Shown one piece after another: positions 44,999-56,270 of a DNA stretch of 64,000 nucleotides. The stretch comes from Acanthosepion lycidas. Taxonomy: Eukaryota; Mollusca; Cephalopoda; Sepiida; Sepiidae. The stretch is taken from assembly GCA_963932145.1 (NCBI GenBank), contig OZ010574.1, forward strand, positions 77,269,643 to 77,333,642, written 5' to 3'. Within the stretch, counting starts at the first letter, position 1. Each line of letters opens with the position of its first letter. The notes beneath the pieces are model-generated. The model was not told where the DNA came from. It worked only from the letters and a program-made list of their open reading frames with translations, and made no database searches. The position numbers and the translations under genes are program-made.

Positions 44999-46910
44999 GT
45001 AAGTATTGCTTGTAAGAATTCTAATGTATGGCTCTTTCATTCATTACCTTTTTTAAGAACCTCTGAATTTAAACAGGATTCTAGAGAAATATTTGTATTT
45101 CCTTTTAAAATCACAATTCTTTATAATCACTTTACATAAAGTCACTTAAGACATTAGAGAACCCAGTATATGTAGTATTTTGAAAATGCCACAGTATACA
45201 TGTTAAAAAAAAAAACAAAAAAACATTAGCAGCATACTGTGCCCCACTTAAGTTTTAATTCTGGTTTAATTAGACAATATCAATTGCAATGAAAAGCGAG
45301 ATTAAAATTAAACCTTTTTAATAAGGAATCTTGAAACTTTCAGTCTGAATATTTAAATTTAACTTTAATCATTATTTATTCTAATTTTTAATTGCATGTT
45401 ACTTCAGGTATGTTGAAATCCAAAAACGGATGGAACACGTATGCTGCACTTTATTTATATAGATGAAGAAAGTGTTGGGAGCAAAAGCAAAAATTACTGT
45501 TTGGCCTACGAGTGACAAAGTGGTTTAGATTTATATTTTTGCTATTAGTTTGATGTAAAAATTCTGTTTTGCATAATCTTAGAAAAAGGAGGTCTGTGTT
45601 TGGAGTAGAAAAAACATTTTATTTTTTATAAATTGATGGAAGCTGAACAAATTTACTGTACGATGTGACCTGGCTTGTTTGAATGATGGAAAAAAAAATT
45701 TCTGATCATGAGGTTGATTTTGCTGCATTGCAACACATCCTCATGATGCAATATGATAGGGTTGGGAAGTTCTTTGACATACAATCTATTCTTCAAAAAT
45801 GTATGATTTCACCCCAAGAAAGGCAACAAAGCAACTGAGGTTACTGAGTGAAAGAATATGAAACGATGAAAAAAAAATTAAAGCAAGAGAAAAATCTTCA
45901 GACTGTAACTGGTCTTACTTATCAGATCAGCTGTTCCAATAATTTCAATATATTGAAAAATTTCTTAAAGAATACATTGAATCGATACTAAAATGGATTC
46001 TTTTATGATAGAATACCCAGTTGTGCTGAAAAGTGGTGTAATGGGAAAATACTTTGAATATGAATAAAAGATTTTTTTTTCTTAACTGTGTTAGTGTTCT
46101 AGGTTAAAGTGGTTAATTTTATTTGAGCATGCAAAGTCCAAATTAATTGAACTTTTAAAAATCATTTGATTTTATGAACTCTATAACTGATACAGTTGTT
46201 TTAAGAATTCCAATTTATTTAAATTTTAGTCTGTGCTAAATGAACAATAAGCTTATACTTTTAGTAGTGTGTGCTCTATGATAAACCTAGTTTGTGATTG
46301 ATTTAAACATTAAACAAAAGCATATATTATATCAATATTATAGAATCCTATGTAACAAAATCCCTTTATATGTAATATTCGAATTTATTAACAACTGTTT
46401 ATATTTAACTTTAGAATACTATACTGATGGAAAAATTTGTTCAGGTTTCTGTGCTGGTAATATAGCTGGACTACAGTCAAGGATCACACATGCAGGTTAA
46501 TAAACTGTATATTGACCTTGGATTTTAAAACGCATCTGTACTTTCTCTCTCCCTATATCGTCTTGCAATACATTATTCCGTGTGAGATTTACAGCTGAAT
46601 CACATTGAAACACCAGTTCTTGTACGATACCAAAGTTAAGCAACATTGAACTGGGTCAGTACCTAGATGTGTAACCAGATGCTGTAATGTAATGGATAAT
46701 AGCTTGGAATTGAAAATTTGAGAGCCAAGTTCCAATTCCAGTTGTTGTTACATGCAATTAAAAGGAAATTGGGAAAGGTATGAATCCATATCTCCTCCCA
46801 GTTGTAGGTTAATTAGTGGGACTTGTAATAGTAAATCATGATTCTCAAAAAAAATCTTAGAATCTAAAATTTTCTGGTTTTAAATAACATGTGAAAGGGT
46901 TATAGGCTGT

Positions 46911-46945
<35 letters not shown>

Positions 46946-47191
46946 CAGCAAAAAAGTTGTAGGTGGACTAAGTGAATGAGTAAGGCATCATCCTATACAT
47001 GCTCAATGGGGTCATGTCTTGAGATTGTACTTATGACTTTGAAGATGGTTAAGAAATTGATTTTGTTACGATTTTTTTTTTTTTTTTTTTTTTTTTTAAT
47101 TCTGACTATTCTGTATTACATGCAATTTGACATTAGGTTTTTCGCTATATTGAACATTCTTTTCTACTAATAAGATATTAGAATTTATTTT

Positions 47192-47230
<39 letters not shown>

Positions 47231-48541
47231 GTAACAGAGATATTGTTGGCTTTGGTATCAATGGCAGTGCAAGCTACTTTGATATACCACAAATGCCCTT
47301 TCCTGCTATCCGTTTTAAGGAAAACACATCAGATAATTTAGCTCTAAGGGAGAAGGAAAGAAATGACTGGAAATCATTAACTCTTGAAGAGAAGAAAGCC
47401 CGTAAGTATTAGCTATTTCTATAAAGTTACTTTTGCAATTAATGAACAGGCAACATTACTGAAGTAGAGTGTTTTTGTTTAGTTATCTGGTAAACTTAAA
47501 AATTAAACATGAAAACATTTTTTTGGCATTTAAGATGTATATGATTTAGAATAAATTTAAGTTATGCAAAAATGGTTCTGCACTCTTGGCTTTTATTGAG
47601 CTGTTATTTACATTTTATTGGTTTCGAATTTGATATGATTTAAAGTTTGTGTGTGTATTTTTTTTATATACTTTGACAGATCCTGTAATATTTAACATTG
47701 CTCCTCAATACTTTTTAAACTAGTAAACATGAGCAAGTTTACTGTTGAAATAATTTAGATTGTTGGTTAAATTGATTATAGTTAAAATTTTTAAACAAAG
47801 AAAACAGTGAAATTTTTCTGGAATATGGTTTTCTTGAAGGAAAGCTTTTGTTTAGCTACATTTGACTACTTACAAATGCATGAAATTTTTCTCTCTTGAT
47901 ATCTCGATGCTGTAGTGAGAGGTGATATCGTTAATATTTAACTCTTATCAATGTAGGAAAATATCTTGATAATTTTAAGCAAATTTCTGCAAATGTGGCT
48001 TAGGGTAATCATTCTTTTTACAATATCTGTACCATTTGACCTGCCCTAACTCTGATTTTAATACTTGATCTTTTGGCAAAAAAAATAAAAATTAGTATGT
48101 AAACAGTTGTAGCTAAACTAAGATTTGCTCAACATTCTTCATTCTCTCAGAAATGAAAATATGCTGGATTAAAGATGAACTGCAGCTTTGGAGATATTGA
48201 ACATATGAATTTTTCTGTGTGTGTGTGTGTGTGTGTGAATCAAAACCATTAAGAGCAAATATTTAAAAATTGTTTGATTCTTAATTTGCTTTGTCATTTC
48301 AGTCTACCGCATAAGTTTCTGTCAGACTTATGCTGAGATGTATGCACCTACAGGCAACTGGAAAAGAATCCTTGCTATGGTTCTAGGCCTGTGTAGTTTC
48401 ACTGGGTGGGTCATCATTTGGATGAAGATGTATGGTAAGCTGGCAATGTTATTATATATTGTTTAGAATAGTTGCTATTTCATATATCAATTGTTTTCTT
48501 TTTAAGATTTATCATTCTTCTTTTTTGTGATTATAAAAGTT

Positions 48542-48601
<60 letters not shown>

Positions 48602-49104
48602 TGCAACAAAGCTCTTAGACCAAGCTGATTTTGATGCCAATGTATAGTTCCAGAATGCATTAAAACTTGCTTGACCCAGTAAACATAAACATGCTTATTG
48701 ATAATTGTTTGCATTTTATTTTTAAATACCAGAAACTTTAAGAATCTTTAGTCATAGTGGGTCTTTCAAGGTTATATTTCAGATCAGACCATTGCTTGTG
48801 ACTGATAATTGAAAATTTAAAGTATTATCCAATATAGATAGAAATATGGATTACAAAATATGTCAATAAATTCAATTTAATTTCTTTATATCCTAGAATT
48901 CATTTTGAAGAGTCATGCTTAGAATGTAGCATTGGAAACCTTTTGTAATAATCTAGGCTGTTATTGCAGTATATTGAAAGTGGAAACTTAATGGATTTTA
49001 ATGGTTCAGCACTTGGTAGTTTGCTTCAAGTGTCAGGAATAAAGATTGAGCAATCCAAGGATTCATCTGAGAGGAAGATTTTTACAGGTTGTGTGTGTGT
49101 GTGT

Positions 49105-49139
<35 letters not shown>

Positions 49140-49416
49140 CTTGTAAAATCTGAAAGTGCAACAAATCTCTAATTCTATGCTCTCTTGCTGAGCTAAATTT
49201 CGAAATATTAACAGATTGTTAACAATATAAAATGTGATATTTTGTGTTGATTATTTAAACACTTCTTTTTTCTTTGTAGTATATCCACCATTGCCACACA
49301 CAATGACCAAAGAATGGCAAGAGGCTGTACTGAAACGTATGGTTGCAACAAGAACTGGTCCTGTAGAAGGTGTCGCTTCACACTGGGACTATGAGAAGGG
49401 CCGATGGAAGGATTAA
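44857..49416 (+). CDS. COX4: Cytochrome c oxidase subunit 4 (nuclear, mitochondrial), four coding exons
   Basis: Subunit 4 is a nuclear-encoded, single-pass subunit of respiratory complex IV in the inner mitochondrial membrane, involved in assembly and in regulation of the enzyme. Coding exons are 44857-44998, 47231-47401, 48303-48434 and 49280-49416, giving 193 residues. The start MSRQLLKALGSVITRLPKQQ is basic and lacks acidic residues, as expected of a mitochondrial presequence. Exon 3 has 'LTLEEKKA', exon 4 'LYRISFCQTYAEM' and the membrane helix 'ILAMVLGLCSFTGWVIIWMK'. The end, 'VEGVASHWDYEKGRWKD', matches the conserved WDYEK tail. All introns have GT-AG ends and are phase 1. The length is slightly above the mammalian precursor (169). 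All reading frames join cleanly, so the gene looks functional. Confidence 0.97.
45803..45852 (-). mobile_element. LINE 3' tail fragment (-), in COX4 intron
   Basis: On the - strand, GTTGCTTTGTTGCCTTTCTT then GGGGTGAAATCATAC matches the tail motif of 54935-54990 and 33690-33757. Confidence 0.35.
46588..46691 (+). pseudogene. 5S rRNA-derived sequence (pseudogene or SINE head)
   Basis: Aligned by eye to 5S rRNA, it starts TTTACAGC (5S GTCTACGG/C) and runs through CACATTGAAACACCAGTTCT. It then has ACCAAAGTTAAGCAACATTG (5S ACCGAAGTTAAGCAACGTTG), GGTCAGTACCTAGATG (GGTTAGTACTTGGATG) and GTAACC, and ends GCTGTAATG (GCTGTAGGC). About 14 bases of the last arm are missing. The internal Pol III A and C box regions are recognisable. 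It lies in the second COX4 intron. Confidence 0.7.
46912..47228. repeat. Three T homopolymers ahead of a COX4 acceptor
   Basis: T28 at 46912-46939, T26 at 47072-47097 and T34 at 47195-47228. The last is joined directly to AG and serves as the polypyrimidine tract of the 47231 exon. Confidence 0.95.
47231..47401 (+). CDS. COX4: COX4 matrix-domain exon
   Basis: The acceptor is a T34 run followed by AG at 47229-47230. The donor is GCCC|GTAAGT with GT at 47402-47403. It encodes 'NRDIVGFGINGSASYFDIPQ' and the start of the 'LTLEEKKA' helix. Length is 171 bp, phase 1 at both ends. Confidence 0.95.
48218..48236. repeat. (GT)n microsatellite
   Basis: Nine GT dinucleotides within the third COX4 coding intron. 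Confidence 0.9.
48303..48434 (+). CDS. COX4: COX4 transmembrane exon
   Basis: The acceptor TTTCAG ends at 48302. The donor is TATG|GTAAGC with GT at 48435-48436. It encodes 'LYRISFCQTYAEMYAPTGNW' and the single membrane helix ending in 'WVIIWMKMY'. Length is 132 bp, phase 1 at both ends. Confidence 0.95.
48547..48594. repeat. (AT)n microsatellite
   Basis: 48 bp of alternating AT followed by a short AC run. Confidence 0.95.
49107..49135. repeat. T29 homopolymer after a GT run
   Basis: (GT)n followed by T29 in the last COX4 intron. Confidence 0.94.
49280..49416 (+). CDS. COX4: COX4 C-terminal exon
   Basis: The acceptor TTTGTAG ends at 49279. The coding part runs from 'VYPPLPHTMTKEWQ' to 'WDYEKGRWKD' and stops with TAA at 49414-49416. 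This is the intermembrane-space tail in the standard topology. Confidence 0.95.
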
Positions 49417-49640
49417 TTAAGATAAAACTTAGGTGAAGAGAAAGGCTTAGTGTGTTGTGATTCAGTGTATGGATTACATATGCCATACTTACAGTGGCCA
49501 TAATATTTCTGTTAAGGGCAATAAAGCATCAGCTTCAAACATGGCTCCTTTTCAATGGTATTTTACTTTTCCAACAGTATTGTGGCTGTGTTGCCTCCAT
49601 CACTGTATTAGAATAAAAATCACTATTTGAACAATTATTA
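49417..49640 (+). terminator. COX4: COX4 3' UTR and poly(A) signals
   Basis: AATAAA occurs at 49520-49525 and again at 49612-49617. T-rich sequence follows the second at about 49649-49670. Either could direct cleavage, so the 3' UTR is about 120-220 bases. Confidence 0.7.
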
Positions 49641-51390
49641 GCTTTGCTTTTTTTTTTTTCTTTTTTTCCTCCTTTCTGCTTTGCATCCTCTACAGGTTTT
49701 CAATGATAAACCAATTTCAAATGTATGGTAGTAGGGAGATAGCATTTTTATTTGGGAAATAACATTCTTTGTTCAGTATGTCTGAAGACATTTGCATATC
49801 TTAAACTGAATTAAACTGAACACTATTTTAAAACTTATTGGAAACAGTTTTTTTTTTTATTAAGTCTTTATTTATGAAAGAAAAATGAAGCTTATGTGAA
49901 GAAACAATGGCCAAATAAGAAAACTAAAGCCTGTTAATATAAAACATGCTACATTAACACATTGCTTTGTTAACTGAATCATTATTGACTCTTAATTATT
50001 AAGAAGGCTATAGTTGAGAAAGGAGGATTGAAATGGAGAGGCACGTGAAGCAGGAACTGAAATACACTGGATTGAAAAATCTTTGTTTCAGCTGAGAGGA
50101 AAGCCTTATTTGTGAATCTCTAAATAATACAGGGAAGAACTTTCCATCTTGTCTTACATTTTCTAGCTTTCAGCATTGATGTAGTGTCCTAATATTTCAA
50201 CTCCCAAATATAGTCTTTGGTTAAGATATCCTTGTAAACTTTAACAATAATGTTGCCTTTATGATATATGTAATTGTAGACAAATGATAATTCAATGTTA
50301 TTTGCACAAGAAAAATTCATAAGGCTTTCCTCTGTAGAAATTGAATAAAATTTCAGCTTTCATTTTTAGACGGATTACCAAAAACGTTTATACACTTACT
50401 CTTCATTTGATGACAACCCAGACTTGTGCTCAGCTATAAAATCTCATGTAAAAAAAAAAATTCAACCAAACCTGTTTTCAAATAAGGATTAAATTTTCAA
50501 CAGCATGTATTTGTCAAAATTCAGATTGTATACGTAGTTGTGTGAAAGATGGCAAAAATTGTTCATATGACTTTCCTCAGTGTCACTTGTGCCTGCCACT
50601 CTTCAACCGATGGTTCTCGACTGCCTAGCAAGGCTTAATCCCCAGATCGTTAATCAAATGAATTATCTTTTCAAATTTTTTGCCCTTGTGAAAAAGTTTT
50701 TTTTTCCCATCTCAGTCCTGTGTCTGTACTCCAGACACAAACCAGATGGCTTTTTCTTTTTGGTCCCATCAGGGACATTCTCAAAAAAAAAAAAAAACCC
50801 TTATCTCCAAATTTTAAATCTTATCCAATTCTCTCCACATCTGTTTTTATGACCAGCACTTTTAGCGATGGTCATCAATCAATTGTCAGAATATTGCCAT
50901 ATGGCCCCTTCATAAAAGAAATGTTTTAAGCTAGTCTTTTGGTTTCTTGAGAAATTTTGGCTCTTTGAGAAATAAAATCTTCAATCTTTTCTATGATGGT
51001 TTATTAGTATATTGTTTGTTCTATTCATTAACCCTTATTATTTACTAGTGAGCTATCGGTATATCCATCATTCTATTCATCAGCCTCCTAATTATTTGCC
51101 AGTGCTAAATAGTGTCACCCATACTGTTACATTTCCTGTTAAACAGTCTTTAAATATTCTTTCTGTTCATAGTCCATTTTCAACAGAATTTGTGAAATTC
51201 ACCACAGGGATGTCATTAGTATTTTGTTTTTAAAATACAAATTTAATCAGCAAAATAGCAGCAATCACATTTATGTTGCTTTTTACATGTAAGAAAAATT
51301 TACACTAAAATATCTAAACTGTTTTCTTTCTATTCTGTTTCTTAGAAATTGTGACCTAATATTTCTAGATGAACTAGATAAATTTTTCAA
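49641..51390. other. Intergenic DNA downstream of COX4
   Basis: Mostly unrecognised. The segment 50845-50985 matches the dispersed repeat at 22135-22260. Open frames at 50580-50852 and 51012-51233 have no recognised domain. Confidence 0.35.
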
Positions 51391-51454
51391 GGTTCAAATC
51401 TATAAATTTTGATCCTAACCATTAGGTTAGGATCAAAATTTATAGATTTGAACC
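51391..51454. repeat. Perfect 30-bp inverted repeat with 4-nt loop
   Basis: The arm GGTTCAAATCTATAAATTTT + GATCCTAACC (51391-51420) is exactly complementary to 51425-51454, with ATTA between. It could extrude as a cruciform or fold as an RNA hairpin. It lies about 40 bp upstream of the LINE remnant. Confidence 0.95.
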
Positions 51455-51489
51455 TGGATGTTGCTTTGTTTAAAAAAATAATACCTCAT

Positions 51490-52735
51490 TTTTGAGGAAT
51501 TTGAAAGTTCCTGAACTGGCTTCTATTCTCTCCAAACTTTACAATGTCTTGCTACTTCTTGTTTTTCCAACTTGTTGGAAGTTTGCCTCTGTAGTTGCTG
51601 TCTTTAAGAACTCTATAGAATCATCTGACCCCTTGAATTATCACCCTGTCTGTTACCTTGTTTTGGTAAAGTATTAGAAGCTCTGATCAATGCCAAATTG
51701 GTAAAGCATTGTACTTCACGCAACCTCCTCAGATAAACAACATGACTTCCACTTTTCCAGGTCTACTGCTGATGTGTTAACAGCCATCACTGAATTTGTT
51801 ATCAAGCTTTAGATAAGAATGGCGATTTCTGGCTGTGGCCTTAGGTATCTCAGAGATGTTTGATCAGGCTTAGCATGCTGGCTGCTCCACAAGCTCAAAG
51901 GCCACAGTGTCTGGACAAATGTTTTACCTAATCCAATCATTCCTAACATTTCATGTAATGAAAGTAGTGTTGAATGAAAACACTTTTTGTTCATTTCATA
52001 TTAATGCAAGGGTTCCCCCAGGCTCTATCTATATATGCAGATGGTGCAAATATTTACTCCTGTCTTTGTTAGATCTGTTAGACTTACTACCAAGTAAAAC
52101 TGGCAACTGCTCACCCAAAAAAACAAAAAACAAAAAAACTCCAATCACTAGTTCAAGGAATGGCATATAAGTTTTAATGCCTCCAAAATGAAACTGCATT
52201 TAATCAACACAGAGAACCTTTACCTGCCAACTCTATGGCTGATGCTAAACTCTAGGAGTTTGAACTTTCTTGGACTCACATTTTCCACTAACATGAGTTA
52301 AATGATATTGAATCAATTGTTATATCTACTGCTAGGAAAGTTGGTTCACTGTGTCGTGCCAAACAATTCTTCACATCAGAATCCCTGTTGCACGTTTATG
52401 AATCTACCATTGATTCATTGAATATTGCTGCCATATTTGGTCTGGTGCTCTTATTATATATATCTTAAGATTCTGTAAAGTAATCTATCCTGACCTGATG
52501 TGACTTCCCTCTGTCTTTTCTACAAATATAGTCATGGCAATTGTTCTGATGTGCCATTCTCCTTAGTTCCTGTATTCATAAATTTAAGCGTTCTACTTGA
52601 TTGGCAACTAGGTCTCGCTGTTTTAGTGTTGAACTAACTGTTGGATCTAATAGTTTCTTTTTCTTGTCAGTGGAGTTTTCTTCTGATTTCTTGCTCCCAT
52701 ACTACCTACAATCTTCAAAAATTTAAATGCAGCAT
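51490..52735 (+). pseudogene. CR1/Jockey-like LINE reverse transcriptase remnant
   Basis: Translation across frames gives RT blocks in order. 'LASILSKLYNVLL' and 'VVAVFKNSIESSDPLNYHPV' come first (RT domain 0-1, about 51507-51655). 'STADVLTAITEFV' (about 51765-51803), 'DQA*HA' (F/YDR.WH region), 'KVVLNENTF' and 'INARVPPGS' (GVPQGS block, about 51993-52020) follow. The YADD box is not intact. Further on come 'KVGSLCRAKQFFTSE' (about 52338-52380) and the C-terminal 'SSDFLLPYYLQSSKI'. The enzyme would copy LINE RNA at nicked target DNA. Many stops and shifts are present. Confidence 0.7.
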
Positions 52736-52739
52736 TATT

Positions 52740-52779
<40 letters not shown>

Positions 52780-52885
52780 CTTCTTGCACCCTGTTCCTTT
52801 ATTGTCTTTTTCCTTATCTCTCCTTATTCACTCCCAAGAACATCCTAGTGACATTATTGCCTTGGGTGGGGAGAAGTGTGTGTAT

Positions 52886-52916
<31 letters not shown>

Positions 52917-52935
52917 TATATATATAAATCATTAT
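52736..52935 (+). mobile_element. LINE 3' tail with T34 and (AT)n
   Basis: T34 at 52744-52777. The tail motif CATCCTAGTGACATTATTGC (about 52839-52858) plus CTTGGGTGGGG matches 33690-33757. An interrupted (AT)n run at 52887-52925 closes the element. Confidence 0.5.
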
Positions 52936-54339
52936 TATTAGCAGTAGTATAATAATATTTTTTAAAGAAAAAGGTTTACTTATTAAGTATTCTTATCTGT
53001 GTATAATGTTACCAAGTAATCTAATCTCTCCACCACTAAAGTCTCAATGTTGGACTGTTTAAATTGTTACCATGTCTTGTTAGAGTATGTTGAATATTTA
53101 ATGTTTTGTTGAGGTGTGTATATAGGACATGTAGTTATGTCATTCTCTATATTGGCTAAACATGATGGTGGGAAGCAAAGCAGTTGGCTGCCTGGATTAC
53201 CCTGTGAATGATGTTTGACAAACCTTTGTGCAAGTTAAATTTGACTTTGCTAAATGCAAGTTGGTTGTTAAAGATTAGCAGTGGCAAGTTTAGTCATTGG
53301 TTGATAGTTTCAACACAGGACTCCAATTTCATTCTTTGCGACTGGTTAAACATTTCTATAAAGGAACATAGAAAGCTGATTTCACTTGGCATGTCCACTT
53401 CCTGCTTATTTATGTATTTGCATTTTTCTTTTCTGCTACTTATACAGATTATTCTTTTGATTCAATTTCCTCGTTTTGCTGAGCGAGCTGCATGCTTGAT
53501 AGTGAATGTTTCATTTTTTTGTGGTAATGTTGGGGTGGAAGGGTAGAAATATTGGCTTTATGGCTTATGCTTATTCTGTTGTGGTTAAATGCAGAGGTGT
53601 CATTCCTACTGCCTCAATATATCTGCTTGATATCAAAAGAGAGTTAAGCTTGAAAACTGGAACAGACTGCATTTATTTTCACTTAATACTCCTGCAGTGC
53701 GTGGTGGTATCACAAGGTATTACTGGAGCACTCTTTGTTAGGATGATCCTGTTTTGATCCCAAAACCATACATGAACCCAGGTAACATGAGATGAGAGCT
53801 TTCTTGGATGTACCAATGTTGTTGCTGCAGCAATCAATATATGAATTCATATAATTCTTACATTTTTCAAATTTTACAATAAAAGTAGATAGTGGCACTT
53901 TATTTATGTAATTAAGATTTGGTTTATAAAGGAATTAACTTAATGCTATTACCATAATACTAATAACTATGCTGTGTGTCAGTGTGTGTTCCCCCCCCCC
54001 CAATTGCAAAGGATTTGCATAGGTTGTCAAGCAGTAATGTATAGTTTGACTTTGTATTGAAGTTTATATAAAACTCAAGTCTTACATTTTTTTTTTTTTT
54101 TTTTTTTTTTTTTTGTGTATGTGTGGGACTAAATGTATTGTCAAAAAATCTTATCTAACAGCAGATTTTTTTAATACTTAAATGTTCATCTATATAAGGT
54201 CCAAGTGCCACTCAAGGTAGAGGGTTACTGAATGAGGTTGTATATACATAAAATGATTAGGAAGTACCAATTATGAGGGTATATAGGATAAAAAAGTTGA
54301 TCTCTAGACTTGAAGAGCTTAAGATTTTGTTGATCTGGG
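52936..54339. other. Intergenic DNA, nothing firmly recognised
   Basis: A 112-codon open frame at 53208-53546 (+) and another at 53506-53757 lack recognisable motifs. C10-C11 lies near 53991-54001 and T28 at 54087-54114. Confidence 0.35.
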
Positions 54340-54610
54340 GAGCATCCTTTCAGGAGTATATTCCACAAATAGCAGTTCTTGGGAAGAAACTGTCTGACTG
54401 GGATTTATAAAAGGAATGAGAATGATTTAACCCTGTGTACATGGCATTACAGGCCATACCTGTAAAAGTTTTGAACTGGTGGAAGTAAGGAATATAGTTT
54501 GAACATTTGCCATGAATATAACAATATAGTAGTAATAGACTTGCAATGTTTTTATTGCTCACAAGGCCATGTAAATGCTTTTGAATTCTGTCAAAGATTG
54601 TCATTTATTA
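54340..54610 (-). pseudogene. LINE ORF2 C-terminal fragment (-)
   Basis: The - strand frame 54604-54350 contains 'LLLLYCYIHGKCSNYIP', 'FKTFTGMACNAMYTGLNHSHSF' (in shorter runs) and 'SDSFFPRTAICGIYS'. This is the conserved end of CR1/Jockey-like ORF2 (F.YYHGKCS, R.TRHA, SFFPRTA.LWN). It is a second LINE copy opposite in strand to 51490-52735. Confidence 0.6.
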
Positions 54611-54922
54611 AGATTGCAATGTTCTTTTTATCTGGAGAAAAACTTGTTGCTGTAAGAGTGATGTCATCTTTTATATTGCTTCTGATGGTAGTCCTCTTAA
54701 TGTTATTTCTATTCAATTATCTATAACTGTCATTAAGCTCTTGAAGGAATTTCATCAAAAGTATATGACCTCATCATCTGCACTAAAGATGTGATTAGAT
54801 AATGAGAAACAGCTAGGAAGTAGCAAATATTTTTCCAAACCATCATTATTTAAATTCGGTTTACTTCTAGCTAGTGATGGGATTTTGGTTCTCTTTCTTT
54901 ATCTCTTTATTTTATTTTTATT

Positions 54923-54990
54923 TATTTTTTTTTTTTTTTTTTAAATCATTTCATCCCAAGTAAGGCAATGAAGCTACTAAAATGCAAGGT
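54923..54990 (-). mobile_element. LINE 3' tail (-)
   Basis: On the - strand, TTTTAGTAGCTTCATTGCCT then TACTTGGGATGAAATGATTT and oligo-A is the clearest copy of the shared LINE tail. Confidence 0.5.
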
Positions 54991-55879
54991 TTTACAGAGT
55001 TTAAAAGAATATTGGGGGGGGGGAACATTATTAAAGAGAGAGAACAAGAATTAAGATAAAAAATAATGATTGAAATTGCATTTAAATTTTTAAAGATCAA
55101 AGTTGACTGGAAAGCAAGAAGATTAGATAAGATCTAAATATGTCCTAAACTCAATGTTGAAATGTCACAAACCTGAGTAAGATATTTGTCACACAAGAAA
55201 TTAATTGAACATGTGGAATAATGATAAAGATTTGAATACTTTAACATGACTTAGTTTATTTTTACCTGCTGGTTACACAGGGTTTTCCCCAATTTTCATG
55301 CATCACAATGATACGCCATCATTTGAACTGTGAATTGTTCATTTACAACTGTGACAGTGAAAGTAAGTTGTATGTGTCTGCTTGTTCATTTTGCCTTTTC
55401 ATAATTTGGGATGCTAGTCTGTTGGTTAGTTCATTCACAGGTACAACTACGATCTGCTCACCCAACATCTCTATAGGACTCTTTGCTCTGTTGCCAATGT
55501 TGGCTCCTGTCTTATCTCTGCCATTCCTTCACAGTCTGTTGTGTCACTGATAATAGTGAGATTTTACCATTAATTTCTGGAATCTATTCTTCCTATGAAG
55601 TCACCAGCAAATATATCTATGTAAAAACACATAGCCCTTTGACTGAGTTTTCAGAAAAAGGTCTCCAAATTTGTTCTGCTTAAGAAACCACAGAAATCTG
55701 ATGGACAGGTTTTTATGTAAACAATCCAATTTCATGAATTTTTATAATTTTTTTTATTTTGGCCAAGGAAGTAATTTGACACTTGCTATCATTTTGCCCT
55801 ATTTATTCGATGTTACTAAATTATCTCTAAATTAATATCCAGATTGAACCTTTCAACCCCGTTTTAATAAGAAAGTTAA

Positions 55880-55910
<31 letters not shown>

Positions 55911-56270
55911 AATTAGAAGCATTGAAGGGTTCATAAAGAATCCAACCCAAATATTAGTTTTTATTCCAGTAATCAAGTTATTTCACATTTTTCTCTGATT
56001 CTGTATCAATATATCCATTGATATATAAGTTCATAACTTGCAGAATATAAAACAATACTGCAAATTGAAAAACATGTTCAACATCTAACACTAAACAAAA
56101 AAGTTAATGGAAGATTCCATATGACAACAATGCAAATCTGATAAAAACAAGTTCAGGTCTTTATCTCGCCAATTTGTGTCCCATATCATTATAAAAAAAT
56201 CTACTTTTGTCAAGTTATGAAATTTTTACACACTGTGGCAGCAAAGAAGTATTAAAAAGCACAAGATGAT
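54991..56270. other. Spacer, possible 5' extension of a (-) LINE
   Basis: Open frames at 55308-55550 and 55483-55683 show no clear domain. G10 lies near 55014-55023 and T26 at 55880-55905. Confidence 0.3.

Noticed and set aside
53208-53546. 112-codon open frame as a gene
   Set aside because: No family motif and a composition typical of non-coding T-rich DNA.
53991-54001. C homopolymer as i-motif/G-quadruplex site
   Set aside because: A single short run is not enough for a defined structure.
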